From Artocarpus heterophyllus (taxonomy: Eukaryota; Streptophyta; Magnoliopsida; Rosales; Moraceae): a stretch of DNA of 64,000 nucleotides. The stretch spans positions 14,446,034 through 14,510,033 of the forward strand of contig CM046348.1 of NCBI GenBank assembly GCA_025403435.1. Reading direction: 5' to 3'. The translations under genes were made by a program, and so were the position numbers. The notes beneath the pieces are model-generated. The model did no database searches. It was not told where the DNA came from and worked only from the letters and a program-made list of their open reading frames with translations. Positions 48,419 through 61,476 of this stretch are shown piece by piece (position 1 is the stretch's first letter; each line of letters begins with the position of its first letter).

Positions 48419-49448
48419 CACTACTAGAAATTGTCGCTTACGCGTCGCTCATTAGACGACAGTTTCCTGCTACTAAATCACGTGGCATTTTAATCCATTA
48501 AATGTCGCATGCTTTAGACGATGGTTTTAAGAAAACTATCATCTAAAGTACCACAATAGACGATGGTTTCTTAGAAACTGTAGTCTAATGTTCTCGAATG
48601 ATAGGCGGAATTTTTCCCGCTCATTCTTTTCCTACAAAATTTTGAATTTTTTATCCAAACACTCTATATAGTTTACAAACTTAAAGCTTTTCTCTTAAAT
48701 CTCATCTTCTCTCTCTAAGTTTTCTCCATTTCTCTCTTTCTTGCCTCCTGACTCTGTGTTTAATTCTATCCACTCAGTCCTTAACAATTTTATTCAAATT
48801 CATTTCCTCATCTTTTCTAAACTTCCCAATTCTTTAACCACTACTACCAAGATCCTCATATACGTAATATCTGTCATTGTTGCTGTCGTGTTGCCGCTGC
48901 CTTTGTCGTTGCCACCACCTTGCTGAGCACCAAAATTTAGGTATTTTGCTGTCTTTGAATTTAATTTGTTTTTGTTTAGATTTATAGTTTTTCTTTGTAT
49001 TTGATCACGTATTTTCTTAGATTTTGTTTATGGTTTTAGAAAAAAAAAATATCCATATCCATATTGACTATATATGATAAGGAGAATTTGTAAGATATGT
49101 TTTTGAAAGTTGTTTTACTTAAATTAATGAGATATAGATTAAGTTTATTAAAAGGATCATTTAAAGTTATAAATAATATATTTGAAGAAATTGTTCTTTG
49201 AGAAGAAATAGTTTTCGCAAATTTTTTTGAATTGGCATAAGTAGAAACCATCATCTAATGTACATATTAGATGACAATTTTCTTTAAAAACCGTCTAATG
49301 TTAATAAATAGCCCATAAAGAGTTTAGATGATGGTTAAAAACCATCACAAAAAGTGGACCATATATATGACTCTAGATTAGACGACGGTTTAGCTAACTA
49401 TCATCTTATCTTTAAAAACCGTCATCTCAGGATCAGTCTGTAGTAGTG
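48419..49448. mobile_element. Non-autonomous CACTA (En/Spm-like) element
   Basis: A 1,030-bp element begins CACTACTAGAAA and ends GTAGTAGTG, the hallmark termini of the CACTA superfamily, with AAA on both sides (3-bp duplication in an A-rich site). Subterminal repeats of the type TTAGACGACGGTTT / AAACCGTCGTCTAA recur near both ends. The middle holds a TATATA-containing promoter-like stretch but no recognisable transposase. Confidence 0.85.
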
Positions 49449-50199
49449 AAAAAAAAAGTTGAAAAGCCAAAAAAAAATCAACCAAAATGAAGAGGAGAAG
49501 CTTTTTCTCTTTTATATAGTTAGATACTTATAGATGCTAAAAAGAAGGGCAAAAAAAAAAAAAAAAGAGGATAAAATATTTGGGGAATAAAAGTTGAGAA
49601 GCAAAGAAGAATAAAAAAGGGAGGGCAAAATGAATAATATAAAATACTTAGGGAAAAAAAGCAAAAAAAAAAAAAGGATTAAGAGGAAAAAAGAAGAAGA
49701 GAGGAGTGCATTTTGGTCGAAAGCTATGATACTCGTATTGGCACTTATTATTGTGTAATAGATTACACAGATTTTTTGTAAAATTAAAAAAATTATTTTT
49801 CTTAAGAAAAAATGACACTATGATGAATATGATAAATATTAACATACATATATTTTTTAAAAATTTAAGTTGTATTCCTATGGACGTATTTTAAGATGTA
49901 TATGGTAAATATTAGCATACACAATATAATTTTATACGAAAACTCTCGAACTCCTTCAAAAAAAAAAAGGTCTAGAACTTAGATCATCTATACAACTATA
50001 CTGGTGTCCAAAGTGGGTAAGTAACGAATCTCATCAAGCCATATCAATGAGTTTGAATTTTTTTTTTAATTATGACTTTCATGTTATATTATTTGAGTTA
50101 ATTAAATAATATGACACCATGTAATTATTTAGACATATATTATTTAGGACACTAAAACTTGTACAAATGAATTGGAACCTAAACTCTCTAGAATAAGGA

Positions 50200-50332
50200 G
50201 TTTGTTTGACAATTTAGTTTCAACTGTTATAATGTAAAGCTCTCACATATTACTGTATAAAACGAAATTATATTATAATGTAGAGCTCTCACATGCTGCA
50301 GTATTGTGGTTCCAACTATTATTTTCGACTAA
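50200..50332. mobile_element. MITE family copy 10
   Basis: Starts GGAGTTTGTTTGACAATT and contains AAGCTCTCACATATTACTGT and GAGCTCTCACATGCTGCAGT, two head-to-tail copies of the family core, then GGTTCCAACTATT. Confidence 0.6.
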
Positions 50333-50812
50333 AAAAAATTCTTTACTTTTTTTGGTCGGCTTGGAACCTTATAGAAGAGAGAGTATGATGGTGAAGTTTT
50401 GAAATTGTGTCATGGCGCGTTGCCAAGCTCTTGGCCTTAAAATTTAGTTCCTTAGCTTGTTGTATTGTGGGCTTTTGGGTGGTGGGATGTTGCGCGATGC
50501 AGAGTTTCCATTCCAATGGATTGAAGATGGGAAGGAGGTTGGTGACTATTAGTTTGGAGTGTTGTTATTGAGGTGTCTAACGTTTGGCGACCTAAATCTT
50601 TAGAGCTTGAGTATGTCAGCAATAGGATTTTTGCGATCGTGGCGATTTAGTATCTTCGGCAATGATAGAATTGGTGCATGGGGCTTACAGACGATACCAA
50701 CGATACCCATGGGTATTTCGTCGATCACCTTATTGTAGGTGGTTTTATTGGCAAGGCTTGATTTTTTTTTTGTTGGTTTGTAACAACAATGATTTTAACC
50801 CGATGTAGTGGT

Positions 50813-51440
50813 TGTTGATGTATGATTTGGTCAGGCCTAAATCATTCAGTAAAGACCTAACGTGGAAAATTCAAGTTGCGATCAGAGCGAATCAAGCCTG
50901 ATAGTTGTGGTTAATTCGAGATGAACTGTTGTTATTAGGATCGCCAGCCTATTATTATTCCTTCAACTAGCAGCATCAATTGGTTTGACGTCCATGATTC
51001 GATTGGAGTTTCTGCTCAGCCCGCTTGGGGTGGATTCATGCATCATGCACCATCGTAGGTTTGCTAAATGTTGGTTCATTGGAATCGATGATGTGGGTTT
51101 GGCAGTTATTATGAGATACTCACTGAACCACGAAGTGGAACATGGGAATAAGTCTATTGTTTACTTCCTATTAGAGATCGACACATGTTTCATTATTACG
51201 AGCATTGCTATGTTCACTCCTTCCATTAGATTAAAGCCATGATCTCACGAAATACCCTCTTTAAATAGGGAGTAGAGCTCCATTGTTGAGGAGGAAGGAA
51301 CTTACAGAAACTTTGCAGAAAATCTCGAGTTTTTTGTATCAAATCATGCAAATATTTTGCAGTCTTCATCAATCAATTCATCATAGCGAAGAACAGTAGA
51401 CGTAGCTCTCATTATAGAGTGAACCATTATAAATCTCACA
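50813..51440 (+). mobile_element. Copia-like 5' LTR followed by a primer-binding site
   Basis: The segment starts TGTTGATG and ends CTCACA. A TATA-like TTTAAATAGGG sits at about 51.26 kb. Two bases after the end comes TGGTATCA (51443-51450), the start of the Met-initiator tRNA primer-binding site of plant LTR retrotransposons. No gag or pol follows, so the internal region is deleted. Confidence 0.5.
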
Positions 51441-52300
51441 TGTGGTATCATTTATTTTACTGTATTGGTTGATTATCAATTGCTTTGATTTAACTTTTAT
51501 TCTATAATTGCTTTAATTTTGTGTTTGAAAGCTTAACAGATCCTAATAACGGTGATTTGAGGGCCCAAACTTGCTAATAACAAATATCAAATTGAGCTAT
51601 AATCTGTTCATATTTAATTATAGATCTAACATCTACAGTGATGTGCTTACTTTTTCCCCCTAATGCTAGGTTGTTTTTTTTTTTAATATATATCTTTGTG
51701 TTGTGGTTTAGAACAGTAGTGGTTTTTGTGGTATGAGTCGCGAATCAAGTTTTTTCGGTCATTATGTTAAAAGAGTTATGTATGTGTGATTGTTGTGTAC
51801 CTAAAGTTTACTCTACATTTTTCAAAATTTTACATATAAAAAAATTATAACTTCCACTGTAATTACAATCCTCACTCACTAAAATAAAAAAAAAAACCAC
51901 AACAATTTGATTTTTAAAATTTTGATCTAACATTAGAAAATGTTTCTTGCTTTGCCTTGCTGCCATGTTGTTGTTGTTGTTGTTGTTGTTTTTGTTTGCT
52001 TGTTTGTTTTTTTTTTTTTTTTTTTTTTCAGTAAACGAGAGTGTTATTACTTCTAATCTAAATTTTACTTTACCAATGAAGTGACATTGAGAACTGGTTA
52101 TGTTTTGTTAGGTAATATATTTAAACAATTGCTAATAAAGAATGACAAATTAACATATATGAACTATAGTACAATAAGATTGGAATTAAATTCATGTACG
52201 TAGCATTGTAATTTTTATACGATGAATTGCCAAATTTTATAATATTTGATAGTTAGATCTTCTTTTAAGAATTTGGTTATTTAGATCCCTAGACTCTTTA

Positions 52301-52457
52301 TTGGACTGTTTGAAAGAATGGTTGAAACCAATAATTTTGATCTAAGAACTGTACAATGTGATAGTTTTATATTGTAGCTTTTTAATATGCATGTGAGAGA
52401 TTTACACTGTTTACAGTTGTAAAACCTATAGTTAGAACCACTATTTCAAACGGCCTA
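52301..52457. mobile_element. MITE family copy 11, TTA target duplication
   Basis: A 157-bp element from TTGGACTGTTTGAAAG to CTATTTCAAACGGCCTA, flanked by TTA on both sides (52298-52300, 52458-52460). The core has GTGATAGTTTTATATTGTAG and GCATGTGAGAGATTTACACT. It confirms the 3-bp TWA target preference of the family. Confidence 0.75.
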
Positions 52458-52499
52458 TTAATCTTTAGGCAACTTTGGTTCCCATTTTGACAATTTAGC

Positions 52500-53346
52500 C
52501 TTTCGTTTGGTTTTGTTTTCAAAAATGTTTTCCCCATTTTTCAAGATACAAAAAATAAAAATGTTTTAAAAACTTGTCTGATTAAAAGTTTGATCCAAAA
52601 CAAAACAAAAAAAAAATTTCAAAACACCTTACAAAAGTTCAAAAATTGAAAAAAAAAAAGAGATTTCATTCTCATTGTCTCTCATATTCCCTCCCACTCC
52701 CTCATTATCTCTCTCAAACCCATGACCAGCACTATCCCACTGGCCATCATCCTTGCTACCACCCTCACCGACGAGAGCCCTAACATAGGCCCTTCCTTCC
52801 AACGACCTACCGCCCCTCCTCACAGCGACCATTGTCACCCTCGATCCCACGCCCTTGCCAAACGAGCCCTTGTCTGTTGCCCCATCCTGGTGTCGCCCTC
52901 GACTTGTGGCGTCCCCCTGCTCTCGTGACCATCGTCCCCTCCATCGTGACTCCTCCAAACTAAGAGAGAGAGATCGAGACACACACACATAGTGAGAGCG
53001 AGAGAGTAAGAGAGAGAGAGGGAAGATTGGGGTCATCGAGAGTGGGGCTGGGTCCTTCGAGAGAGAGGGTAGGGCCTTAGAGCCATTGAGGGTGGCCGTC
53101 GACGATGGGGCTATGGTCATCGACATGGGGATCGAGAAATGGTGGGTGTGGACTAAAAATTTACCAAAAACAATTTCAAAATATTACCCAAAAACAATTC
53201 CAAACAAATACCCAAAAAATTAATCAAATACAATCTCAAAAACAATTTTACACATTTTTCAAAATATTTTCAATTTCATATTTTTGTCAAGGATAAAAAA
53301 AAACATTTTGAAAACAATACCGGCATATTAACAGCCTTACCAAACT
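52500..53346. mobile_element. Probable inverted-repeat element upstream of SWEETIE
   Basis: Left TTTGTTTTCAAAAATGTTTT and right AAACATTTTGAAAACAATAC are inverted. The 0.5-kb middle is GC-rich with an AGAGAG purine tract, and its open frame has no known domain. The exact ends are unclear. Confidence 0.45.
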
Positions 53347-53637
53347 CAATTTGTACATTCATTTGTTTTTGTTGTTGGACAACCGAACGAACCGCGGTAG
53401 ATTATACCGAGGGTACTCTTTTGCTTCACTTTGGTTTCCAGGATTGCAGAGCTTTAAATTTGTTTGATTAAATTATTTTTTCTTGTTTTTTTTTTTGTCC
53501 TTTATTTTCAGATCAAATCTAACGAATACTTCGTAGCCCCAGTTCTACGCGAACATGGAGTATCTTCCATTTCATTGAAGATTCCTTCATTTCTTTTTCT
53601 GCGAATTTCTTGATCGTTCTTCTGTGAAGAAACGCCA

Positions 53638-56600
53638 ATGGCGAGGAACTACGTGAGAGATAACGTGCCGCTTTCGCGGTTCGGCGTGTTGGTGGCGCAG
53701 CTGGAGTCCATAGTCGCCTCCGCAGCTCAGCAGGCTCCGGAGCCACTCCTTTGCTTCGATCTCCTCTCCGATCTCATCTCCGCCATTGATGATGAACCCA
53801 AGGTCTGAGTCTCTCTCTCTTTCTCTCTCTTCATTTCTCTTTTTCTTCGTCTTCCTTACAAAAACAATGCTTGATTCGGACTATTCTTCGCTTCAGATTG
53901 CATAGTTACGTACAATCAGTTTTTGCCTTTTGGTTGCGGAGAATTTCGCCATTGTGATGTACGTTAGGAAACGACGCTTCGATTGATATGAAATTCGAGA
54001 TAATTACTTGTTTTCAATGTAGCTCGACTTAATTTAATGCATTCAAGAAATCATTAGCATAATTGTTCTTCTTTTCTATTCATGTGAGATTTTCTGTTTG
54101 GAATTGATGGATTTTTGGAACATATGGTCAACGGAAGCTTCATGATGATTGGTAATTCACCTGTCGAGATATTAATTTCAGGAATCAATCTTGTTGTGGC
54201 AACGGAAATGTGAGGATGCGCTGCATTCCTTGCTTATAATCGGTGCTCGGAGGCCTGTACGGCATTTGGCGTCGGTTGCAATGGCTAAGATTATATCCAA
54301 GGGAGATAGCATTTCAATATACTCAAGAGTGAGCAGTCTTCAAGGATTCCTCTCTGATGGGAAGCGGAACGAACCTCAAAAAGTTGCTGGTTGGTCTAAA
54401 TATACTAACTGATAACCTTATTTAATTTCACGCCATTCTGTGTGATTGATACTGTTATAATTATTGAAATTGCAGATCTGCCTGATACTTCTTTTTCTTA
54501 TATCTGTGAATCAATTTTACAGGTGCCGCACAATGCTTAGGAGAACTATACCGACAGTTTGGGAGAAGAATCACGTCAGGTTTACTCGAAACAACTATTA
54601 TTGCAACGAAGCTTTTTAAATTCCATGAGGTAGTCCCACTCAGTTTGCAAATTTGCTTTTTAGTGAGTAAAAATTCATTTGAGAAAGGAAACAATAGTGG
54701 GACAAGGATCCCTATTGTTCAAGTGTTGAATTAAGTATGACTATTCATGTACCGCTCCTGTGGCCTCTTTACTTGTTATAATTCTGGTCAAATACAACAT
54801 CTTCAGGAATTTGTGAGACAAGAGGCTCTGTACATGCTTCAGAATGCTCTAGAAGGCTCTGGTGGTAGCGCTGCTTCTTCGGCATATTCAGAATCTTTCC
54901 GACTCATCATGCGATCTGCCGTTGGGGATAAATCTTTTGTGGTTAGAATAGCTGCTGCAAGATGTCTAAAGGCATTTGCCATCATTGGAGGACCGGGTTT
55001 GGGAGTGGGAGAACTTGAGAATTCAGCCTCCTATTGCGTCAAGGCAGGTTTCTTCTTCGTCATGTTTTGTTCACTATCATTTTGGTTTAAAAACTATGCT
55101 GATATTTTACTTGAAAAAAAAGCCGATCTTACGCATTTCATGATTTTCCTTCCTGATGCTAATTGCAATAGGCCCTCGAGGATACTGTTCCATCTGTTCG
55201 GGATGCATTTGCTGAAGCATTAGGGTTCTTGCTTGCTCTTGGAATGAATCCTGATGCGCAGGTTTCTGTTTCTTTTGTTTTTTGTTTTCCAATTAGCTGT
55301 TGAAAATCTATTGTTGTACTTTATTTTGCATGCAAAAGAAACAAAAAAGAAATACAAAGGGTAATTAAACTAGCTGTTCAATTTACTGAAAGCACAGAAC
55401 AAGGCCGTGCAATCTTATCATCCATTCTTCCTAAGATTCTTATATTGCATTTATAATCAGATAAAATCTGGAATTTAATGACGCAGCTCTATCAAGTTTC
55501 AGATATGGTTGAAACTTGAAAAACTAGTCTCTGCAAATGAGCTATGGTATAAGTGGTGAACGGTACTAAATAATGTGCAAGTATGTTGGTTTCTTAAAGT
55601 TTTGGATTCATATGTTGTCATCCTGTCGGATTTGGATGGGGTTCTACTGTAACTATTTGTACATCTTGATTTCCCTGAATCCTCATTGCATCTCAAGATA
55701 TTTGGTTTTACTAGGTTCAACCAAGGGGAAAAGGTCCTCAGCTTCCAGCAAAAAAGATAGAAGGTGGATTGCAGAGGTTTTTAACTTTGCCCTTCACAAA
55801 AGGTAATTTCTGGCCTCAAGTATTTAATTATTTTTGAATCAAATGATTGAAATGATCGTGTTGCTTTCTCTACTTACTAAATTTCAGCATCATTGTGGGC
55901 TTCTACTGAAAAAAGTTTTAAGGATTTTCCCTTTACCTTTGTCGTGTTAAATTGGAGTGATGATTTTGGGAATTAGTAGCTTTTGGTTATCGGTAGTTTT
56001 TGTACTTTTGTCTTTTCTTTTACTTTTTTAGTTTTTGTTTCTTGAGGACCTCTCATCCTCTGTCCTTTGTAATTGAATTAACTAATCAATAAGAAGGTTT
56101 TTCTTATGAAAAAAAACTTATAGGTACTTAAATGGGCTTGCCTTTTGTACACCTGGTTATTATTATTTTTTTTTGAGGACAAGCATTGCTTGCAAAAATG
56201 AACATGTGTTTATATATTTGGGTCGATATTATTATATTTAGCGTTCACACTGCACTGCAGTGAACTTTTTTGACAACTTGTTTCTTACGCAGCAAGTGGG
56301 CCACGGTCAAAGGACACGCGCGTTGGCATTACCTTGTCTTGGGTATTCTTTTTACAGGTAAATGCTAACAATTGTTCCTTGGCCAAGTAACAATTGTCTT
56401 CACTAGATGGCATAAATGTCGAAATATCTTAAGCAATTATGCTGTTTTATGAGTAACAAACCTCCTTTTTAAAGGCTTTTTGATGACTAATTGGAATTCT
56501 CTTTACTAAGGAGGTTGCCTTATCCTTTCTTATGTACATTTTCTTTCTTTTGCCCTTTAATTTTCTCAGCCTCTTATGGGGAAAGGAACTTTCTTTTCAG

Positions 56601-59600
56601 CAGTTATGCTGTTGAAAGATGCATTGCTGCTAGCTTGAAACTTTCTTAGGTGAATTTTGTACTGTGCTAAGTTTGGAGAGCGATTTACAGTTATAATGTA
56701 ATGCCTCAACCCCCCATTGGGGCCACCTTGCGGGACCCTTGGCATAGTCGGGTCTTATACCCGTTACTAATACATACTATCCCCTCTAGGCCACTAGGGA
56801 TTTCTTCGCGTCCTCCAGCACTTGAACCCAAGACCTCCCACCTTATAAGGTTCTTAAGTCAAATGTTGGTACCATTTGATCTAATAAAGCCTACTTAAAG
56901 TTAGTAATGTTTAGGACTCCGTTTATGGCTATATCTTTCCGTTCACAAGTTTTTTGTATAATATCTTGCAGGCCATTCGTCTAAAGTATCTGCACCCAGA
57001 TAGTGAGCTCCAAAACTATGCTGTGGAAGTTTTGGATATACTTCGCACTGATGCTTCTGTTGATTCCCATGCACTGGTATGTCATCAACAAGTCACAGCC
57101 TTTTACCCTATTTAATCTGATAAATACTATTTTGCCATTATGTGACTCTCTTTCTTGTGTATCCGCTGCATCAGTTTTTCAATGATATGACAAAGTGAAA
57201 CAAGAATTGGGCTAAGTGAACAAAATGTTAGTCTAGAAGTTAGTTAGCCTTTAATATCTTCTGTTGTATGGTGGTGGATCTACAGTTTTGTGTCTTCCAT
57301 AAGTTGTAAATGACTGTCTCATTTTTTACCTCTTATGATTTTGATACATTAAACTTACTGTTTATTTGGATACATACATACATACATATATATATATATA
57401 TATTAAGATTAACCATAGATATAGAATTGTTCTTTTTGTTACTTTTTTCTTTTTGGAGAGGAATAATATTAAGACATTGTTGTTTGCTTTATTATGGATG
57501 GTTTAGCATATTGGTGATCGTCTCTATTTTGAAGATACTAACTGGCCATTCATTGTTTGCCGAAGGCATGTGTTCTCTACATACTTCGTGTCGGTGTGAC
57601 TGATCAAATGACAGAACCTACCCAGAGGAACTTTTTAATTTTTCTTGGAAAACAGGTGAGCATTAGTTTTAGGACTTCCTTTATAATTTTTTCAAAAATA
57701 AAATATTCTGAGAGCTGCCTAAAATACTAAGGCGGTTCTAAAGAAACCTTTCCAATGAAATTTGCAGCTCCAATCACCTGATGCCAGCCCTTCCATTAAA
57801 ATTGCTGCTCTACGTACCTTGTCATATACGCTGAAAACGTTGGGAGAGGTAACACGTTGCTTTCGTGATGTCCATGTCTTTATTATGATTGATTAAGGTT
57901 GTTCTTACTCTTTCCATTTGCAGGTTCCATTTGAGTTCAGGGAGATGCTTGACAATTCAGTTGTTGCAGCAGTATCTAATTCTTCACAACTCGTAAGTCT
58001 TTGACTTCTCACCATCATTTTAGGCTCCAACAATCAACATAATTTGCAGTGTTTATAGAATTCTTCATATTACTATTTATATTATTGCTCACACTTTATT
58101 ACAAATTTGTATCTGCTACCCTCGCGGTGAAAGATGTGAGGTAGATCACTTTTGTACTTGAGTCGGATTGTAGGTTCCTTTCTACAACCTTTCTTTTTGC
58201 CTGATAATTTTTGTGGATCATTTGTTCCTACATAAAAAGTTTTATGGATTTCTGCTGGAGTCTATAGTTAGGTATGAGGTTTATGAGGAAGGTCTAATCT
58301 AAGTTGAACAGGTTAAGAGAGGAAATTATCTTTTCATTAAGGAACTAATGCACTAAGTTCTGCTTCTGTAGTTTTGATTCTTTTTCTTTCATTGTTTTCA
58401 TCCTTTCTTAGTTTTTACTTGTGCTTTCTTTCTTTTTATAGCTGAGAGATTAACTTTTGATTTAGCATAATACTTGGAGCTCATTTATATCTCATTATTT
58501 TCAACATTCGAGTATAGTTTTTATGGTTCCTATGGTAGGTTTTGGTAGCTAAATGTTGGATGAAACTTTATGGTCAGGTACGCGTTGAGGCTGCTTTAAT
58601 GTTGCGTACGTTGGCTGAGGTTGATCCCACCTGTGTTGGTGGTTTGGTTTCATATGTTATAACCATGTTAAGTGCTTTAAGGGAGAATCTTCTTTTTGAG
58701 AAGGTGAGTGTGTTGTTTTTGTTGCTTTCATTTTATTGTTCATCTGTTAGTTGTGATTATTGATAATCAGTTTAGATTGCTGAAAAGTTGAAAGTATGGT
58801 TGTTACTATTACATTTCTATGTTGACCTATATTTATTTTGTAGGGCTTTACGAGCTATACTTTTTGTTGCTACTATTAAATACTTGTTAAAGATTAGCAG
58901 TAAATGAAAATACTTAAATAGACATTGTTTCGGGAGGATTAGTTGTAAATGATATGTTTAAGTGGACATTCTTTCACTAGTTTTCCTCTGATTATTACCA
59001 TTTTACCTTGGTTGTCCTGAAGCAAAGAGACCTGTTTGACCTTTATTTCTTTCATAAATGTCTGTCGCTAAGTGGTGCCCGTATCTTGTTTATAGGGCAG
59101 CAACTTGCAATCAGATCTGAATTCTTTGCACGGGCAAGCTACTGTGCTAGCAGCTTTCGTGTCCATCTCCCCAAAATTACCTCTTGGGTATCCGGCTAGG
59201 TGATTATTCGCTTTCTTCCTGATATTAAACTTCTTCTTGCCTGTTAACGGTGTGAAGGAATTTAAAAACAGATTACACCTTCTGATTTTTGTTTAGGTTT
59301 AGGTTCGTGAAATAAAGTACTTCTGACATGTCTAGTTTCAGAATGGAGTGAAGCAGATGTATTAAATTGGCATTTTAGTCGAACAAAATGTTTTGTGTTT
59401 TCAGAACTTTTTATTTCCCTCCTTTTTAAAGCACTGCAGAGATGTTTTATACAATTGAGAAATAAAGAGCCGATGTTACCTCTTCATTTCATTTCTTGGA
59501 GTTACTTTGTCCCTGTAGTTTTTCTCTTTTGATCCTTCCTATCTTGGATGTTTGAAGTTACTATTATGGCATGTGGTGCCTCTTAGCCTCTGTTCCGCTT

Positions 59601-61181
59601 TATATTGATCTGGCTGTGTTGACATTGCACTCATTTTCCTTTTGATCATTATGGAATGTCACGGCTGTCATACATACTGATGGCTATTAATGCCAGTAAG
59701 TTTTGTTTGTGCTCAGATTGCCCAGTTCTGTGCTTGAAGTTTCAAAGAAAATGCTGATAGAGTCTAGTCGGAACCCTGTAGCTGCGGCAATCGAAAAAGA
59801 GGCTGGCTGGTATCTGTTATCATCTCTTCTTGCTTCCATGCCAAAGGAGGTATAGTTAAACCTGAATTGAATTTACTTCATTGAATCTCTCAGAAAAAAA
59901 GGCATCCAGGCCTAACATTATGTGCTATACTTGAACCGTACAGGAGAGTGAAGATCAGGTTTTTGATATTCTTTCCTTATGGGCTGACATCTTTAGCGGA
60001 AGTCCAGAGCATGAATCTAAGCAAACTGGAGATTTGACGTCAAGGATTCGGTAAATCTGCATAGACTATTTATTTGCTATTATTATTATTATTACTTGTT
60101 TATTTATTTATTTTACTTTTAACGTCTAATGCATTATGCTTTTTCTAAATATCATGAAACTCTCTCAGCCACTCTTGACCTTGTATTTTATTTTTCTATT
60201 TTTCAAGCTCCTAAGACTTGCAAATGTTGGACATGGATAATGGAATTAATTATATCGATTTTTATTTCTTTATTTATCTTCTGGTAGAATATGGTCTGCA
60301 GCAGTTGACGCTCTTACGTCATTTTTAAAGTGCTTTGTTTCTCCTAATTCTTTTGATAATGGGATTTTACATCAGCCAGTTCTCGTCTATATGAGTAGGT
60401 ATGCTTATTGTCACAAATCTTATAGTGTCTTTACAATTTCTTGTTTTGTCCAGTCGAGTGGATAGTTAATATTGCAGTTTTCTTACATGATGCAAAACAG
60501 GGCTTTGTCCTATATATCAGCAATAATGGCCAAGGATCACAGGACTATGAAGCCTGAAATAGACATATTTATCATCAGAACGTTAATAGCATATCAGTCT
60601 CTTCCTGATCCCATGGCATATAAGAATGACCACCCACAAATTATTCAATTATGCACAACACCATTCAGGTGATGCTACTTGTAGGTTTTAGTTGCGCATT
60701 ACTCTACTCTGGATTTTTAGACAATCTTTCACATTCTATTTTTAGGATATTGTGATTTTAATTTTTCTTTTCAAATCTCATTTGAAAGTGAAGCCAGTTT
60801 GGCTATCTTTTTCCTTAAGCTTTCTGTATAACTTAGCAGGGATGCTGCTGGCTGTGAGGAAAGCTCATGCTTGAGGATGTTGTTAGACAAAAGAGATGCA
60901 TGGTTGGGTCCCTGGATTCCTGGAAGGTGTATACCTGTTTAAATTCAATGGGTTTTAATATTTAGGCTTCTCTCCTAAATGTCTTTCAACCCTAGGACGC
61001 TACATGAATCTTTTTGTAGCTAACTATGAAGTCCTCCCTACAGTTTCAATTTTTAGAGGTATTTGTTACTTAATTTTGTTTGCTTAGGGACTGGTTTGAA
61101 GACGAACTTCGTGCTTTTCAAGGGGGGAAGGAAGGCCTTATGCCTTGTGTATGGGGAAATGAAGTTTCTAGCTTTCCTCAG
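53638..61181 (+). CDS. SWEETIE/HEATR5-like giant HEAT-repeat protein, N-terminal part
   Basis: Nineteen exons: 53638-53802, 54182-54389, 54523-54629, 54807-55043, 55172-55261, 55715-55802, 56293-56357, 56972-57076, 57566-57655, 57768-57848, 57924-57992, 58578-58703, 59096-59199, 59717-59849, 59944-60050, 60288-60398, 60501-60668, 60840-60926 and 61088-61181. They give 745 codons in phase, and the gene runs off the window (the family is over 2,000 aa). The start MARNYVRDNVPLSRFGVLVA is typical. Helical HEAT-like pairs follow, for example RQEALYMLQNALEG, VRIAAARCLKAFA, VRDAFAEALGFLLALG and VRVEAALMLRTLAEVD. Arabidopsis SWEETIE affects sugar and trehalose metabolism and senescence; animal HEATR5 works with AP-1 vesicle traffic (family knowledge). 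The exon ending at 55043 needs a GC donor. After the last exon the intron holds an antisense Copia element. Confidence 0.92.
56700..56900 (-). mobile_element. SINE-like sequence in SWEETIE intron 7
   Basis: On the minus strand, TTAGATCAAATGGTACC resembles a pol III A box and GGGTTCAAGTGC a B box about 50 bp further on, as in tRNA-derived plant SINEs. The segment is GC-richer than the intron around it. No tail or target duplication was resolved. Confidence 0.45.
57381..57404. repeat. (TA)n microsatellite in SWEETIE intron 8
   Basis: CATA units pass into a TA dinucleotide run of about ten units. Confidence 0.85.
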
Positions 61182-61245
61182 GTAATAATAATTATTTTAC
61201 ATTGTTTGGTTTCATTTCTATCACAACCCAGGGTAAAATGGTTTC

Positions 61246-61469
61246 TGTATATAATATGAATAATGTCTGGAATAAACACTATGTTTTTATTCTCTACAGA
61301 AACGTGAATACATCCCAGATTTATAGACTAGAACCTAGAACAAGAAAATCAACTAATAGCCTAAGATCTAGGAACTAACATATATTAAAGAATTAAATCT
61401 AAACAAGATATTCTAATTCCTGAAAATCAGGAAACTAACTAACTAATTATTTACATCAGATATTCTACA
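61246..61469 (-). mobile_element. 3' LTR of a Copia retrotransposon
   Basis: On the minus strand a polypurine tract TTGAGGGGGAG directly precedes TGTAGAATATCTG, the LTR start at 61469. The other end, TATATACA, is at 61246. About 224 bp, a short LTR. The matching 5' LTR lies beyond the right edge of the window, so the target duplication cannot be checked. Confidence 0.7.
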
Positions 61470-61476
61470 CTCCCCC

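Larger units (their letters stand above)
47592..53600. other. 6-kb intergenic repeat region
   Basis: Holds the carboxylesterase 3' flank with TA and GTT microsatellites (about 47.65-47.72 kb), a MITE remnant, a CACTA element, an A-rich stretch, an LTR with primer-binding site, another (GTT)n tract near 51.97 kb, and the SWEETIE promoter at its right end. No gene is supported. Confidence 0.55.

Noticed and set aside
50985..51242. Open frame of 85 codons
   Set aside because: It lies inside the LTR-like segment ahead of its TATA-like box; no domain.
52629..53126. Minus-strand open frame of 165 codons
   Set aside because: Ser/Arg low complexity from purine tracts inside a probable transposon; no domain.
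55044..55049. GT donor at 55048 for SWEETIE exon 4
   Set aside because: It would change the frame at the next exon and lose the conserved ALED start; the GC donor is preferred.
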